Translations under genes and position numbers: made by a program
DNA from: an uncultured Desulfosporosinus sp.
GTDB taxonomy: Bacteria > Bacillota > Desulfitobacteriia > Desulfitobacteriales > Desulfitobacteriaceae
Reading direction: 5' to 3'
Assembly (NCBI GenBank): GCA_927405585.1
Contig: CAKMJS010000111.1
Span: 1 to 51,724 of the forward strand
DNA: 51,724 nt
Shown here: one piece after another, positions 10,054 through 18,692 of the stretch
How the letters are laid out: the number at the start of each line of letters is the position of its first letter
How positions within the stretch are numbered: the stretch's first letter is position 1
The notes under the pieces: model-generated
The model's database searches: none
The model's input: the letters and a program-made list of their open reading frames with translations, nothing else
Told to the model about the DNA's origin: nothing

Positions 10054-11273
10054 TGTTTGAACGATTGAGGGCTTTTTGGCAGGGTCGAATCTTCTTTCTC
10101 GCTAGGGGAGACCAGTTAGCAAGGTTTTTAAATGAAATTTTAAAAGATGGTGTGATTGTTTTTCGCACTCAAAAGTCTGAACGAGGGATGCGGGCGCAGA
10201 TAAAACTGGGAGATTTCAGGCGCTTGCGACGAGCGGCGCGCCAAACCCACACTCGGGTCCATATCATGGCTAAATATGGTTGGCCTTTCATTGCTGCACG
10301 TTGGTGGCGTAGAAAGGGTCTTTTAACCGGGATTGCCATTATTGCCTTGGTGTTAACAGTTTTATCCCAACTTGTGTTGTCTATTTCCGTAATGGGTAAT
10401 CACAATGTAGAATCCGCGGAGGTCTTGGAACGGGCGGAAAAACTTGGGTTAAAAACTTGGACCTATTCAAAAGACCTAGATCTAAACCAGATTGCCAAAG
10501 CGCTTCAAGAACAATTGCCGGATGCTGCTTGGATTGGTGTGGAACGAAACGGGACGGATGTGCTAATTAAAATTTCAGAGAAAACTCGGCCATCCATACC
10601 TAAAGAAGCCGGTAATCTCGTGGCTAGACATGCTGGAATTGTCAAAGAAATTATGGTGATTCAGGGTACCCCTCAGGTGCATGAGGGGGAAACCGTTCGG
10701 GCTGGCCAAGTGCTGATCACACAAGCTGTAAACCCAGGCATCCCAAGTCAGCCTGCTGTGCCAAATTCCGAGGTGAACAATCCTAAAAGTTCTAAACCGA
10801 CTCCCCCAACTTCTATAGCTAGAGGGTTCGTACGGGCACGAGTGTGGTATAGTGTTGAAAAACAAGTCCCCTTGGTGGAGGATAAACTCGAAGAAAGTGG
10901 CAAGGTTGCTATGGGGTGGGGTATAAAATTTGGTTCTCGCGTCATAATGGTAACTATGCAGGATTCGCCATTTGAACAAGTAAATCAAGAAGTAATCAGT
11001 CATTCCTTGAAACCCTGGAGGAATTGGCGTTTCCCTGTCGAAGTTATAAGAGTGAACTATAAAGAACTCCATAATGTGCACTTTGAACGCTCTATTGCCG
11101 AAGCACGTCAACTGGCAGAGGAAAACGCTCGGACTGAAGTTCAGAAGAAAATGACGCCCGGGGTTTTGATTGTGGTTGAAAACGTGAAGGTTCTTCCCAA
11201 TATTTCTGGCGCCGAACGGGTTAGAGTAGAGGTTGAAACATACGAGGATTTAGCAGTGTACGCTAATCCTTAA
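10053..11273 (+). CDS. yqfD: Sporulation protein YqfD
   Basis: Membrane protein of the YqfD/SpoIV-associated family, 406 residues. After an N-terminal cytoplasmic region (about 1-85) there is one transmembrane segment (LLTGIAIIALVLTVLSQLVL, about 90-109) and a large extracytoplasmic domain with POTRA/FtsQ-like character (VMGNHNVESAEVLERAEKLG). It probably acts at the forespore or mother-cell membrane; the molecular role is not established. The start overlaps yqfC. A proline/serine-rich segment lies near residues 230-250. Confidence 0.92.
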   Translation: MFERLRAFWQGRIFFLARGDQLARFLNEILKDGVIVFRTQKSERGMRAQIKLGDFRRLRRAARQTHTRVHIMAKYGWPFIAARWWRRKGLLTGIAIIALVLTVLSQLVLSISVMGNHNVESAEVLERAEKLGLKTWTYSKDLDLNQIAKALQEQLPDAAWIGVERNGTDVLIKISEKTRPSIPKEAGNLVARHAGIVKEIMVIQGTPQVHEGETVRAGQVLITQAVNPGIPSQPAVPNSEVNNPKSSKPTPPTSIARGFVRARVWYSVEKQVPLVEDKLEESGKVAMGWGIKFGSRVIMVTMQDSPFEQVNQEVISHSLKPWRNWRFPVEVIRVNYKELHNVHFERSIAEARQLAEENARTEVQKKMTPGVLIVVENVKVLPNISGAERVRVEVETYEDLAVYANP

Positions 11274-11334
11274 AGTATGTATGATTCACTCGGCCTTTGA
11301 CGTGTCAATATGGCGAAGGCGCTCGTAAGTTAGG

Positions 11335-13647
11335 ATGATGGTATTGAAGGTCATTTGGCTCAGAAGGATCATAAAAGTGCTATCCAACCGTCTGGATTTG
11401 CTTAAACATCACACCAATTGGCTTCGCGCCATAGTAGGGGTGATGTATTTTCTCTTGTTTACAATTCTGTTATCTTCAAGCTTGTTTGTTGCTAAACTTC
11501 ATTTAGTCGTAGGGGAACCAAGTCCTCAGCTGATTACTGCGCCTTGGGATAAGGACATCGACGATATCGAAAAGTATTCTCAAGATCAGGACGCCGCTGC
11601 GAAAGCCGTTCAAGCGGTGTATAAACCGGACGACGAGTATTTGGGCCAACTGAGTAAGGATCTAGCAAAAGCGTTCACTGCCGTGCGGGATGCCGTAGCC
11701 AGCGCGGAGGAAGAGAGTTTGCGCGTCACTATGCTGCAGCAAACCCAGCCGTTTACAGTGTTAGATAAGGAGATCTTAATTTCCTTGATGAAGACCTCTC
11801 CAGAGGCCTTAACGGCGGCTGAAAAAGTTGGTAGTACAATTATTATTAATAAAGCGCGAAACGGGGATACTGGGGCGCGGACTGACTCGGATGTGGTTCC
11901 ACTCCGTGAGGAAACTAAATCGGATCTTAATAAGTCCGGGCTACAGGAGGATGCCAAAGTATTCTTCAAGGCTTTCGTAGATCAAAACGTGACTCGTCCT
12001 ACCTTGACCGTCAATGAAGAAACTACGGAAGAATTACGTGTGGCAGCTCGAGCGGCGACGAAAAAGGATGTACTTCGTTTCAAGGCGAATCAAAAGATTA
12101 TCGGCGTGGGTGAGATTGTTGATGAAAAGGATTACCACGTCTTGGAAGCCTACGGTCTTATCGATAGTAGCAACACCTGGAAGTCGGCTTCCGGAATTGC
12201 GCTGATTGTGCTCATCGGAATAGGTGCCATATGGATTTATTTGCTTCGATATAAACGGGACATCGTGTCTATGTTCAACCGAGTTGTTCTAATTGGGTTA
12301 GTGATGTTCCTAGTTCTGGCGATTGGTCGTGGCGTAATTTCTTTAAATTTAGGTGGATCGGAGTTTAACTCCTTATCTGGTATGCTCATTCCAGTGGCTT
12401 GGGCAACCATGTCAATAGCTATATTAATCGGTGTGGATGTCGCTTTGATCGTGGCAGTTGTGTTAGCAATTTTTGTGGCATTTTTGATTGACCCTACTCT
12501 AACAACCTCGTTTGGCCTTCAAACAGGTATTGTTGCGCTTTTTGGAGGGTTTGTCGGGGTGTATAGTGTGTCGAATTTAAGTCAGCGTTCTGATTTGGCT
12601 CGTGCGGGACTGTTTGTGTCTGCGGTCAATATTTTAATGATCAGCGCGATCGCCTTGACTACCGGAATGCGTTTGTCGGTGTGGTTGGTTGGCTTGCTCC
12701 TGGGAACTGTAAATGGTGTGGCGTCTTCGTTTTTAACAGTGGGGGCTTTACACTGGTTTGAATCAGGGTTTAGGATTACTTCCTCTGTTCGGCTTTTGGA
12801 ATTATCCAATCCCAATCGACCATTGCTGAAGCGTTTGTTGATGGAGGCACCAGGGACCTACCACCATAGCATTTTAGTAGGCAATCTAGCCGAGGCCGCT
12901 GCTGAGGCAGTACAGGCAGACGCTACGTTGGTAAGGGTAGGCTCAATGTATCATGATATTGGAAAATTGAAACGTCCTTACTTTTTTATTGAGAATCAAT
13001 TTACGCAAGATAACCCCCATGATAAAATCGCCCCGACCTTGAGTTCGTTGATTATTACCTCCCATGTCAAAGATGGGTTAGAGTTGGCGAGAGAAAATAA
13101 ACTTCCTCAGCAGCTTCAAGATATTATTGCGCAGCATCATGGAGACGGATTGGTCAGTTTCTTTTACCATAAAGCTCTTGAGGAAAGAGAAGATGTTCCT
13201 GAGGAAGCCTTTCATTACGAAGGGCCAAAACCTCAGACCAAGGAGGCTGCTCTTGTAGCCTTAGCGGACACCGTGGAAGCAGCAGTGCGGTCAATGAAGC
13301 AACCTACACCGGGACGAGTGGAAGGGCTTATTCGAAAAATTATCAAAGACAAGCTGAACGATGGGCAGCTGAATCAATGTGATTTAACCTTTCAGGATTT
13401 AGATCGAATTGCAATGGCTTTTGTCCGTGTCCTGAGTGGTATTTTCCACTCACGCGTCGAATATCCAGATATGCCAGCTATAAGAGAGAATGCACTTAAT
13501 GCGGCAACGAAGAAGCTCGCTGAAGATGTCAGCATAGCGACCAATATATTGAGTGGGGATGCAGAGAAGAAGCCTGAAGACGGCGATGCGACAAAACCCC
13601 AAACTCCTCAAGATAATCAAAAGCCCCTTGCTAATCAAAAGGCTTAG
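11335..13647 (+). CDS. HD-family (PgpH/YqfF-like) membrane phosphohydrolase
   Basis: Probable cyclic-di-AMP phosphodiesterase of the 7TM-HD family. The 770-residue protein has a transmembrane segment near residues 38-60, then a long extracellular 7TMR-HDED region. A cluster of about seven membrane helices follows (about 285-480), then a cytoplasmic HD domain with YHHSIL near residue 510 and the metal-binding HD in MYHDIG (about 540). The C-terminus is a polar tail. The start lacks a strong ribosome-binding site. In relatives phoH usually sits between yqfD and this gene; here only 61 bases separate them. Confidence 0.92.
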   Translation: MMVLKVIWLRRIIKVLSNRLDLLKHHTNWLRAIVGVMYFLLFTILLSSSLFVAKLHLVVGEPSPQLITAPWDKDIDDIEKYSQDQDAAAKAVQAVYKPDDEYLGQLSKDLAKAFTAVRDAVASAEEESLRVTMLQQTQPFTVLDKEILISLMKTSPEALTAAEKVGSTIIINKARNGDTGARTDSDVVPLREETKSDLNKSGLQEDAKVFFKAFVDQNVTRPTLTVNEETTEELRVAARAATKKDVLRFKANQKIIGVGEIVDEKDYHVLEAYGLIDSSNTWKSASGIALIVLIGIGAIWIYLLRYKRDIVSMFNRVVLIGLVMFLVLAIGRGVISLNLGGSEFNSLSGMLIPVAWATMSIAILIGVDVALIVAVVLAIFVAFLIDPTLTTSFGLQTGIVALFGGFVGVYSVSNLSQRSDLARAGLFVSAVNILMISAIALTTGMRLSVWLVGLLLGTVNGVASSFLTVGALHWFESGFRITSSVRLLELSNPNRPLLKRLLMEAPGTYHHSILVGNLAEAAAEAVQADATLVRVGSMYHDIGKLKRPYFFIENQFTQDNPHDKIAPTLSSLIITSHVKDGLELARENKLPQQLQDIIAQHHGDGLVSFFYHKALEEREDVPEEAFHYEGPKPQTKEAALVALADTVEAAVRSMKQPTPGRVEGLIRKIIKDKLNDGQLNQCDLTFQDLDRIAMAFVRVLSGIFHSRVEYPDMPAIRENALNAATKKLAEDVSIATNILSGDAEKKPEDGDATKPQTPQDNQKPLANQKA

Positions 13648-13712
13648 AAAACGTGTGAACTTAATAATTGTTTGAAGGGGGGGAGGGTGCCCCAAAGCCT
13701 GGTTTAACCGCG

Positions 13713-14207
13713 ATGGGGTTTGCCCAAAACACTGTGATCCTGGATATTTCCTGGGAAGAGGAGTCAGTTTTGCCTGAACAGCGTGAACCGCTTACCGTGA
13801 TGTTCAATCAGGCTATTGAAGCAGGGATCCGTCTGTCTGGCGGATCAGATGAGGCCGAAGTTAGTGTGATGCTAGTTGATGATCAGCGTATCCATGCTTT
13901 AAATTTAGAATATCGAGGGGTGGATCGTCCGACGGATGTTCTTTCATTTGCCTTACAAGAGGAGATGGAGGAGGAACCAGATTCGGGATTTGAAGACGAC
14001 ATGCTTGGGGACATCGTAATTTCCGTTCCACGGGCAAGGGCGCAAGCTGTGGAATATGGTCATTCCTTTGAACGAGAACTAATCTATCTAGCTGTTCATG
14101 GGACGCTCCATTTATTAGGGTATGATCATGAAGAAGAGGCCGATAAACTAGAGATGCGCCATAGAGAAGAAGAAGTGATGACACTACTTAAGTTAGGCAG
14201 AGCATGA
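13713..14207 (+). CDS. ybeY: Endoribonuclease YbeY
   Basis: Metal-dependent single-strand RNase involved in rRNA maturation. The zinc motif [11 protein letters not shown] (HxxxHxxxxxH) is intact near the C-terminus, preceded by [12 protein letters not shown]. From ATG 13713 the product is 164 residues, close to the family length. A TTG at 13668 would add 15 residues; neither start has a clear ribosome-binding site, so the N-terminus is uncertain. dgkA follows after 23 bases. Confidence 0.92.
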   Translation: MGFAQNTVILDISWEEESVLPEQREPLTVMFNQAIEAGIRLSGGSDEAEVSVMLVDDQRIHALNLEYRGVDRPTDVLSFALQEEMEEEPDSGFEDDMLGDIVISVPRARAQAVEYGHSFERELIYLAVHGTLHLLGYDHEEEADKLEMRHREEEVMTLLKLGRA

Positions 14208-14230
14208 ATATTTAGTCCATCGGAGGGTGC

Positions 14231-14614
14231 ATGGGGATCTATCAGAAGCCAGGGTTTGGCCGCAGTCTCAATCAGGCTTGGCGAGGGTTGCTACATACTT
14301 GGAAAACACAGAAACATATGAAGTTACATATTGTTACGGGAATTTGCGTCTTGTGCTTAGCGTGGGGGTGGCAGGTTTCCAGTGTGGAATGGATGACTCT
14401 GATTTTTGCAATTGGCTGTGTTATTGGTGCAGAGGTCATTAATACTGCGATTGAGATTGTGGTAGATTTGGTTGAACCGAAATTTCACCCACTCGCGGGA
14501 TTGGCTAAGGACGTGGCTGCGGGCATCGTTTTGGTAAGTGCGATCCAAGCGATTGCAATTGGGATAATTGTCTTTTTGCCACGTTTGTTTCACTTGGTGA
14601 GTAAGTTTTTATGA
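14231..14614 (+). CDS. dgkA: Diacylglycerol/undecaprenol kinase family protein
   Basis: Small integral membrane lipid kinase of 127 residues; in Gram-positives this family phosphorylates undecaprenol. It shows an amphipathic N-terminus (FGRSLNQAWRGLLHTWKTQ), three hydrophobic helices, and the conserved catalytic blocks GAEVINTAIEIVVDL and KDVAAGIVL. GGAGGG precedes the ATG. It sits between ybeY and cdd as in most Firmicutes. Confidence 0.93.
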   Translation: MGIYQKPGFGRSLNQAWRGLLHTWKTQKHMKLHIVTGICVLCLAWGWQVSSVEWMTLIFAIGCVIGAEVINTAIEIVVDLVEPKFHPLAGLAKDVAAGIVLVSAIQAIAIGIIVFLPRLFHLVSKFL

Positions 14615-14668
14615 CTGCGTTAAGGTTTTTTTATTATAAGGTGACACTACAGACAGGAGTTTTTGTGT

Positions 14669-15109
14669 TTGAAGATGGATCAGTCTCATACGATAGGAGC
14701 AGCTAAAGACCTTGAACCGGAATTAATGCTCGAACTTATTAATCAAGCTCAATCAGCATATCGACACGCTTATGTTCCATATTCTCATTATCCCGTTGGA
14801 GCGGCCGTGCTTTTTTCTTCTGGTAAGATTTATAGCGGGTGTAATGTAGAGAATGCCAGTTACGGTTTAACTATTTGCGCTGAGCGAAATGCAATTTTTA
14901 ATGCTGTAACTCAGGGAGAACGGCAATTGATGGGAATTGCCATTGCTGTTCCGACGGAAGAATACCCATCCCCCTGTGGTGCATGCCGTCAAGTAGTTCG
15001 TGAGTTTGCCGTAGATTGCCCCGTTATTTTGATAAATGGGTCAGGTAAGACTCGGGTGACAAATTTGAAAAAGTTATTACCCGACTCGTTTGGGCCGGAA
15101 TTTCTATAA
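14669..15109 (+). CDS. cdd: Cytidine deaminase
   Basis: Zinc hydrolase deaminating cytidine/deoxycytidine to uridine. Catalytic motifs are intact: CNVENASYGLTICAERNA (the CAE motif with the proton-shuttling Glu) and PCGACRQ with two zinc-binding Cys. The substrate loop YSHYPVGAAV is present. I chose TTG 14669 because CAGGAG at 14654-14659 is 9 bases away; alternatives are TTG 14663 (too close) and ATG 14675. The product is 146 residues with a ~20-residue N-terminal extension. Confidence 0.92.
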   Translation: MKMDQSHTIGAAKDLEPELMLELINQAQSAYRHAYVPYSHYPVGAAVLFSSGKIYSGCNVENASYGLTICAERNAIFNAVTQGERQLMGIAIAVPTEEYPSPCGACRQVVREFAVDCPVILINGSGKTRVTNLKKLLPDSFGPEFL

Positions 15110-15296
15110 GGGACTGGACGCTCAAGCACCAGCTGGGACTTGTGTCACACAAGTCCCCGATCTGTGAGAGCAAGCAAGTGAGCGTTGTAACGCAAGTTCC
15201 TTACACAAGGCCTTGGATAGAGTTAATAACTTCAGGTTATGGTAATGAAGATAAATAGGATAAGATAGATAATAAATAAAGTATTTAGATAGGGAA
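15110..15296. other. Intergenic interval with a 10-bp palindrome
   Basis: 15135-15157 is a perfect inverted repeat, GGGACTTGTG then TCA then CACAAGTCCC. The same GGGACTTGTGT block forms the ends of the repeats at 6485 and 38912, so this looks like a terminal fragment of that repeat family. No T-run follows, so it is not a canonical terminator. The rest is AT-rich leader to era with no clear promoter. Confidence 0.6.
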
Positions 15297-16223
15297 GTGA
15301 CTGTACCGTTGGTTTCAACAACATCGAAAGATTTTCGTTCAGGTTTTGTTTCCGTGATTGGAAGGCCTAATGCAGGGAAATCGACTCTGCTTAATCATTT
15401 AATTGGACAAAAAGTACTCATTATGTCAGACAAACCTCAGACTACTCGAAATCGAATCCAGTGTATTCTGACGGAGGAACGGGGACAAATTGTCTTTTTG
15501 GATACTCCAGGAATTCATAAACCCAAACATAAGTTAGGTGAATATATGGTCGGTAAGGCCAAGGAATCGATGCGTGAAGTAGACGTAATCTTATATATCG
15601 TGGATCTTTCCGCTGAATATGGCCCGGGCGAAGAGTATATAATCGAGATGCTGAAGCAAACGAAGATCCCATGTGTGCTCGTTTTAAATAAGGTTGATTT
15701 ATTAGGATCAAAAGACCTGCTGATGCGTAAAATTCAGCATTTTTCTACGTTGGTCGATTTTACTGCGATTGTTCCTATTTCGGCGAAAACTGGGGAAAAC
15801 TCGGATGAACTGCTCAATGTGGTTTTTGCCCAACTCTCGAAAGGACCGATGTATTATCCTGAAGATGAGGTGACCGATCAGCCGGAACGGTTTATCATGG
15901 CGGAATTGGTGCGCGAAAAAGTGCTCCAGCTGACTCACGATGAAATTCCTCATTCGATTGCTGTTGTGATCGAGGAGGTCGAAGAGAAGAAGACACTTGT
16001 TAAAGTGAGAGCGTTGATTGTGGTTGAACGTGACTCTCAAAAAGGGATCATAATCGGGGCAGGTGGTAGACAACTCAAAGAGATCAGCACCTTGGCTCGA
16101 ATGGACATTGAGGCGTTATTAGGGAGTAAGGTGTTTTTAGAGGTATGGGTTAAAGTTAAGAAAGATTGGCGTAACCGTATGGATAGTTTACGAAATTATG
16201 GATATGGAAAGGAACGAGAGTAA
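15297..16223 (+). CDS. era: GTPase Era
   Basis: Essential ribosome-associated GTPase needed for 30S maturation. The 308-residue frame contains G1 GRPNAGKST, G3 DTPGIH and G4 NKVD in the GTPase domain. A C-terminal KH RNA-binding domain has GIIIGAGGRQLKEI. The start is uncertain: GTG 15297 lies almost on top of AGGGAAG, whereas TTG 15309 is 11 bases from it. deoC follows one base after the stop. Confidence 0.95.
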   Translation: MTVPLVSTTSKDFRSGFVSVIGRPNAGKSTLLNHLIGQKVLIMSDKPQTTRNRIQCILTEERGQIVFLDTPGIHKPKHKLGEYMVGKAKESMREVDVILYIVDLSAEYGPGEEYIIEMLKQTKIPCVLVLNKVDLLGSKDLLMRKIQHFSTLVDFTAIVPISAKTGENSDELLNVVFAQLSKGPMYYPEDEVTDQPERFIMAELVREKVLQLTHDEIPHSIAVVIEEVEEKKTLVKVRALIVVERDSQKGIIIGAGGRQLKEISTLARMDIEALLGSKVFLEVWVKVKKDWRNRMDSLRNYGYGKERE

Positions 16224-16224
16224 G

Positions 16225-16857
16225 ATGAATCTTGCAGCAATGACTGATCATACGTTATTAAAACCACAAGCTACTGAAAAAGACATCGTGGCACTTTGCC
16301 ATGAGGCTCAACAGCATAAGTTTGCAACGGTTTGTGTCAACCCGACGTATGTGCAAATGGCGGCAAAGCTATTACACGGCACTAGAATTGGTGTCGCGGC
16401 TGTAGTGGGTTTTCCGTTAGGTGCGACATTTACGGAAGCGAAGGTTCAAGAGGTCTATATGGTTAAAGCGCATTGCGCTAAAGAAGTGGATATGGTTATT
16501 AATATTGGATGGGCAAAATCCGGAAAATGGGAGGCCGTAGAGCAAGATATTGTTCGAGTGGTCGAAGCGGCTCATGGATGCGGATTACTGATAAAGGTGA
16601 TTATCGAAACTAGTTTGCTTACAGAAGATGAGAAAAAGACAGTGGCTGAGATCGTTAAGCGAGCGGGAGCAGATTATATTAAGACCTCGACTGGCTTTGC
16701 CGGGGGTGGAGCTACCGTTGAGGATGTGCGTAATCTAAAAGCGTGGGTTGGAGAGGGCGTAAAGGTTAAAGCCTCGGGCGGAATAAGGACTAGGGAGTTT
16801 GCAATGGAGCTGGTTGAGGCAGGGGCGGAACGGCTCGGTACTAGTGCTATATTGTAG
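16225..16857 (+). CDS. deoC: Deoxyribose-phosphate aldolase
   Basis: Class I aldolase cleaving 2-deoxyribose-5-phosphate to glyceraldehyde-3-phosphate and acetaldehyde. The 210-residue TIM barrel begins MNLAAMTDHTLLKP and contains KEVDMVINIG and the Schiff-base lysine in DYIKTSTGF (about Lys153), then VKASGGIRT. ATG 16225 fits homologues; an earlier in-frame start at 16198 lies inside era. With cdd nearby it suggests deoxynucleoside salvage. Confidence 0.94.
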   Translation: MNLAAMTDHTLLKPQATEKDIVALCHEAQQHKFATVCVNPTYVQMAAKLLHGTRIGVAAVVGFPLGATFTEAKVQEVYMVKAHCAKEVDMVINIGWAKSGKWEAVEQDIVRVVEAAHGCGLLIKVIIETSLLTEDEKKTVAEIVKRAGADYIKTSTGFAGGGATVEDVRNLKAWVGEGVKVKASGGIRTREFAMELVEAGAERLGTSAIL

Positions 16858-16927
16858 GGACTTTCCGGGGTTTCAATGTATACTGAGATTAGAGATTACA
16901 AAGAATAGCAAGAGAAAGGGTGAGGAC

Positions 16928-17671
16928 GTGGCCGTTTATCATGCGGACGCGTTAGTGATCCGTAGTCGTGAATTTGGAGAGTCGGATCGGGTGCTTACTC
17001 TTTTTTCTCGTGAGATGGGGAAGCTACAAGCTGTGGCGAAAGGGGTGCGTAAACCCAAAAGTCGTCAAAGGGCTGGGGCTCAGTTGTTTACATATGCGGA
17101 TTACTTAATTCATCGGGGCAAATCGATAGATACGGTTAGCCAGTGTAGCCCTAGGGAAAGTTTCCCACACCTTTGGTATGATCTTGATCGTTCATTTGCG
17201 GCGACGGGTATCGCCGAACTTTTGGACATTTCGACGATTCCAGCTCAGCCTAATAAGGAACTATTTGGACTTACTTTGACGTGTTTGTTTCTTTTAGAGC
17301 AGTTTGATCCCGCCCTTGTGCTTAGTGCTTATGCCTTGCGATCGATGACGTTGTTAGGATATCGTCCGCTTTTGGGGGAATGTGCCGAGTGTGGGGTTAA
17401 TATAGCGGGTGAGCGTTTATTTTTTAGTTCTGAGGCCGGTGGTACGCTTTGTGGTCAATGCCAGGAGTCTTATTCTGGACGATGGCTTCGGGCGGGTAGT
17501 GTTGCTTTCATGCGTCAATTGATTAAAGCGGATATTACAAAAATAGATCGTTTGCGTTGGAATGCCTGGATGCAACAAGAAATATTGGAGACTTTACGGC
17601 TTTTCGTGGAGCATAGATTTGAACGGCCCCTTAAGTCTTGGAGGATGGGGAGTTTAAGTGCTGATGTGTAG
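16928..17671 (+). CDS. recO: DNA repair protein RecO
   Basis: Mediator that loads RecA onto SSB-coated DNA in the RecFOR pathway. The 247-residue product has an N-terminal OB fold (VYHADALVIRSREFGESDRVLTLF) and a four-cysteine zinc motif (CAECG...CGQC) in the C-terminal half. GTG 16928 is chosen because the family starts near here; the longer frame from 16799 overlaps deoC. It sits in the usual era-recO-glyQS neighbourhood. Confidence 0.93.
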   Translation: MAVYHADALVIRSREFGESDRVLTLFSREMGKLQAVAKGVRKPKSRQRAGAQLFTYADYLIHRGKSIDTVSQCSPRESFPHLWYDLDRSFAATGIAELLDISTIPAQPNKELFGLTLTCLFLLEQFDPALVLSAYALRSMTLLGYRPLLGECAECGVNIAGERLFFSSEAGGTLCGQCQESYSGRWLRAGSVAFMRQLIKADITKIDRLRWNAWMQQEILETLRLFVEHRFERPLKSWRMGSLSADV

Positions 17672-17704
17672 GACGACATAAGAGCGGAAAGGAAGGGAAA
17701 GAAA

Positions 17705-18160
17705 ATGACTGAAGCGTTATGGACTGAGCTTGAAAAGTTAGATGTGTTACGGGAACGTATGGGAATAGGCTATGAAGAGGCTCGTGCAGCCTTGAACTTT
17801 GCGCAGGGTGATGTAGTGAAGGCTTTGGATGATCTTGAGAAGGCTCGCGCTGGAGAAAGTCAGGGTTTTGACTTTGTCGATCAAGGGCAGGGATTATGGA
17901 ATAGTGTTAAAGCTACGATGTCAACTATTAGTCACAGCACAATCAGTCTTAAAAGACATGATAATACGATTGTAAGTCTTTCGGCTCCTTTGGGTCTGGC
18001 CCTGGCGTACACGATTTGGCGAAAGCCGGGCTTGAGGCTATTAGCGCTTGCCGGCGCTGTAGGGGCAGCAGTGAACAATTTTGAGCTGGAAGTGGCTACT
18101 AAAGATGAGTCAATGTACGAGGATGATGCTTTTAATTTCTCAACAGATAAGGAATATTAA
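17705..18160 (+). CDS. DUF4342 domain-containing protein with UBA-like N-terminus
   Basis: Protein of 151 residues, function unknown. Residues about 10-45 (ERMGIGYEEARAALNFAQGD) resemble a UBA/TS-N helical bundle like that of EF-Ts. Residues 65-125 form the DUF4342-type part with a hydrophobic stretch (SLSAPLGLALAYTIWRKPGL) that may associate with membranes. The acidic tail is disordered. GAAAGGAAGG precedes the ATG. It lies between recO and the glyQS leader. Confidence 0.8.
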   Translation: MTEALWTELEKLDVLRERMGIGYEEARAALNFAQGDVVKALDDLEKARAGESQGFDFVDQGQGLWNSVKATMSTISHSTISLKRHDNTIVSLSAPLGLALAYTIWRKPGLRLLALAGAVGAAVNNFELEVATKDESMYEDDAFNFSTDKEY

Positions 18161-18172
18161 GGGAATTATTTA

Positions 18173-18201
18173 TTGACACACCTTCTTTCACCGCATATAA
18201 T
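18173..18201 (+). promoter_or_regulatory. Consensus sigma-A promoter of the glyQS leader
   Basis: TTGACA (18173-18178), 17-base spacer, TATAAT (18196-18201). Both boxes are perfect consensus, and the T-box RNA would start near 18208. Confidence 0.93.
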
Positions 18202-18207
18202 AAAATC

Positions 18208-18422
18208 TAAATTGAAACTCTCTTAATGCAATGATGGGAAAGAAATCCGTGAATCCTCTCTTTTAGCGAGTTCGGGTAGGTGGAAGCCGAATGAGAGTTA
18301 CGGATGGGGAAGCTCTGAGCATATGTAATGAAGGGGACCCCTCGGGGTCAAACAGGGTGGAACCGCGGGAACAAGCTCTCGTCCCTGTAGCTTAAATGCT
18401 ACGGGGGTGAGTGCTTTTTTTT
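18208..18422 (+). ncRNA. T-box riboswitch (glycine) controlling glyQS
   Basis: Transcript leader that senses uncharged tRNA-Gly and controls termination. The hallmark T-box sequence AGGGTGGAACCGCGGG is at 18354-18369. Upstream, ATCCGT and ACGGAT pair as the base of Stem I, with an inner TTCGG/CCGAA hairpin. Downstream, a GTAGC/GCTAC stem flanked by complementary C and G runs and followed by eight Ts (18415-18422) is the terminator. Glycine specificity is inferred from the downstream glyQ and glyS; I did not assign the specifier codon. Confidence 0.93.
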
Positions 18423-18692
18423 GCTTGTTAATTGTAGTGTATGACAAGAGCCTTCCTTAATTTTGCATGGATTCAAGTTATGACAACTGTCCCCGACTTG
18501 CATGAGTGCAAGGAAAGAGCCATGCCTCTTGTAAGAGTCCGATGCATGTAAGAACCGTCCCTACTTGCATTAGAACCGTCCCTACTTGCACGAGTCTCTA
18601 CTTGAACGATTTGCCGATGCAAGCACGAACCGCCCCTACTTGTATTCAAACTTGCATAGTCGTATGAAAATGAATAATAGGAGGTTGCTGAA
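18423..18692. repeat. Leader interval with tandem AGAACCGTCCCTACTTGCA units
   Basis: Two near-identical 19-base units at 18551-18569 and 18572-18590 are followed by diverged copies (about 18591-18607 and 18624-18645). GACTTGCATGAGTGCAAG at 18495-18512 resembles 6886-6900. This sits between the T-box terminator and glyQ, so it is inside the glyQS mRNA. No spacers or repeat regularity of a CRISPR array. The glyQ ribosome-binding site TAGGAGG follows at about 18678. Confidence 0.7.

Noticed and set aside
18551-18645. Possible short CRISPR array
   Set aside because: Units are nearly contiguous, without spacers of regular length, and there are no cas genes in the window.
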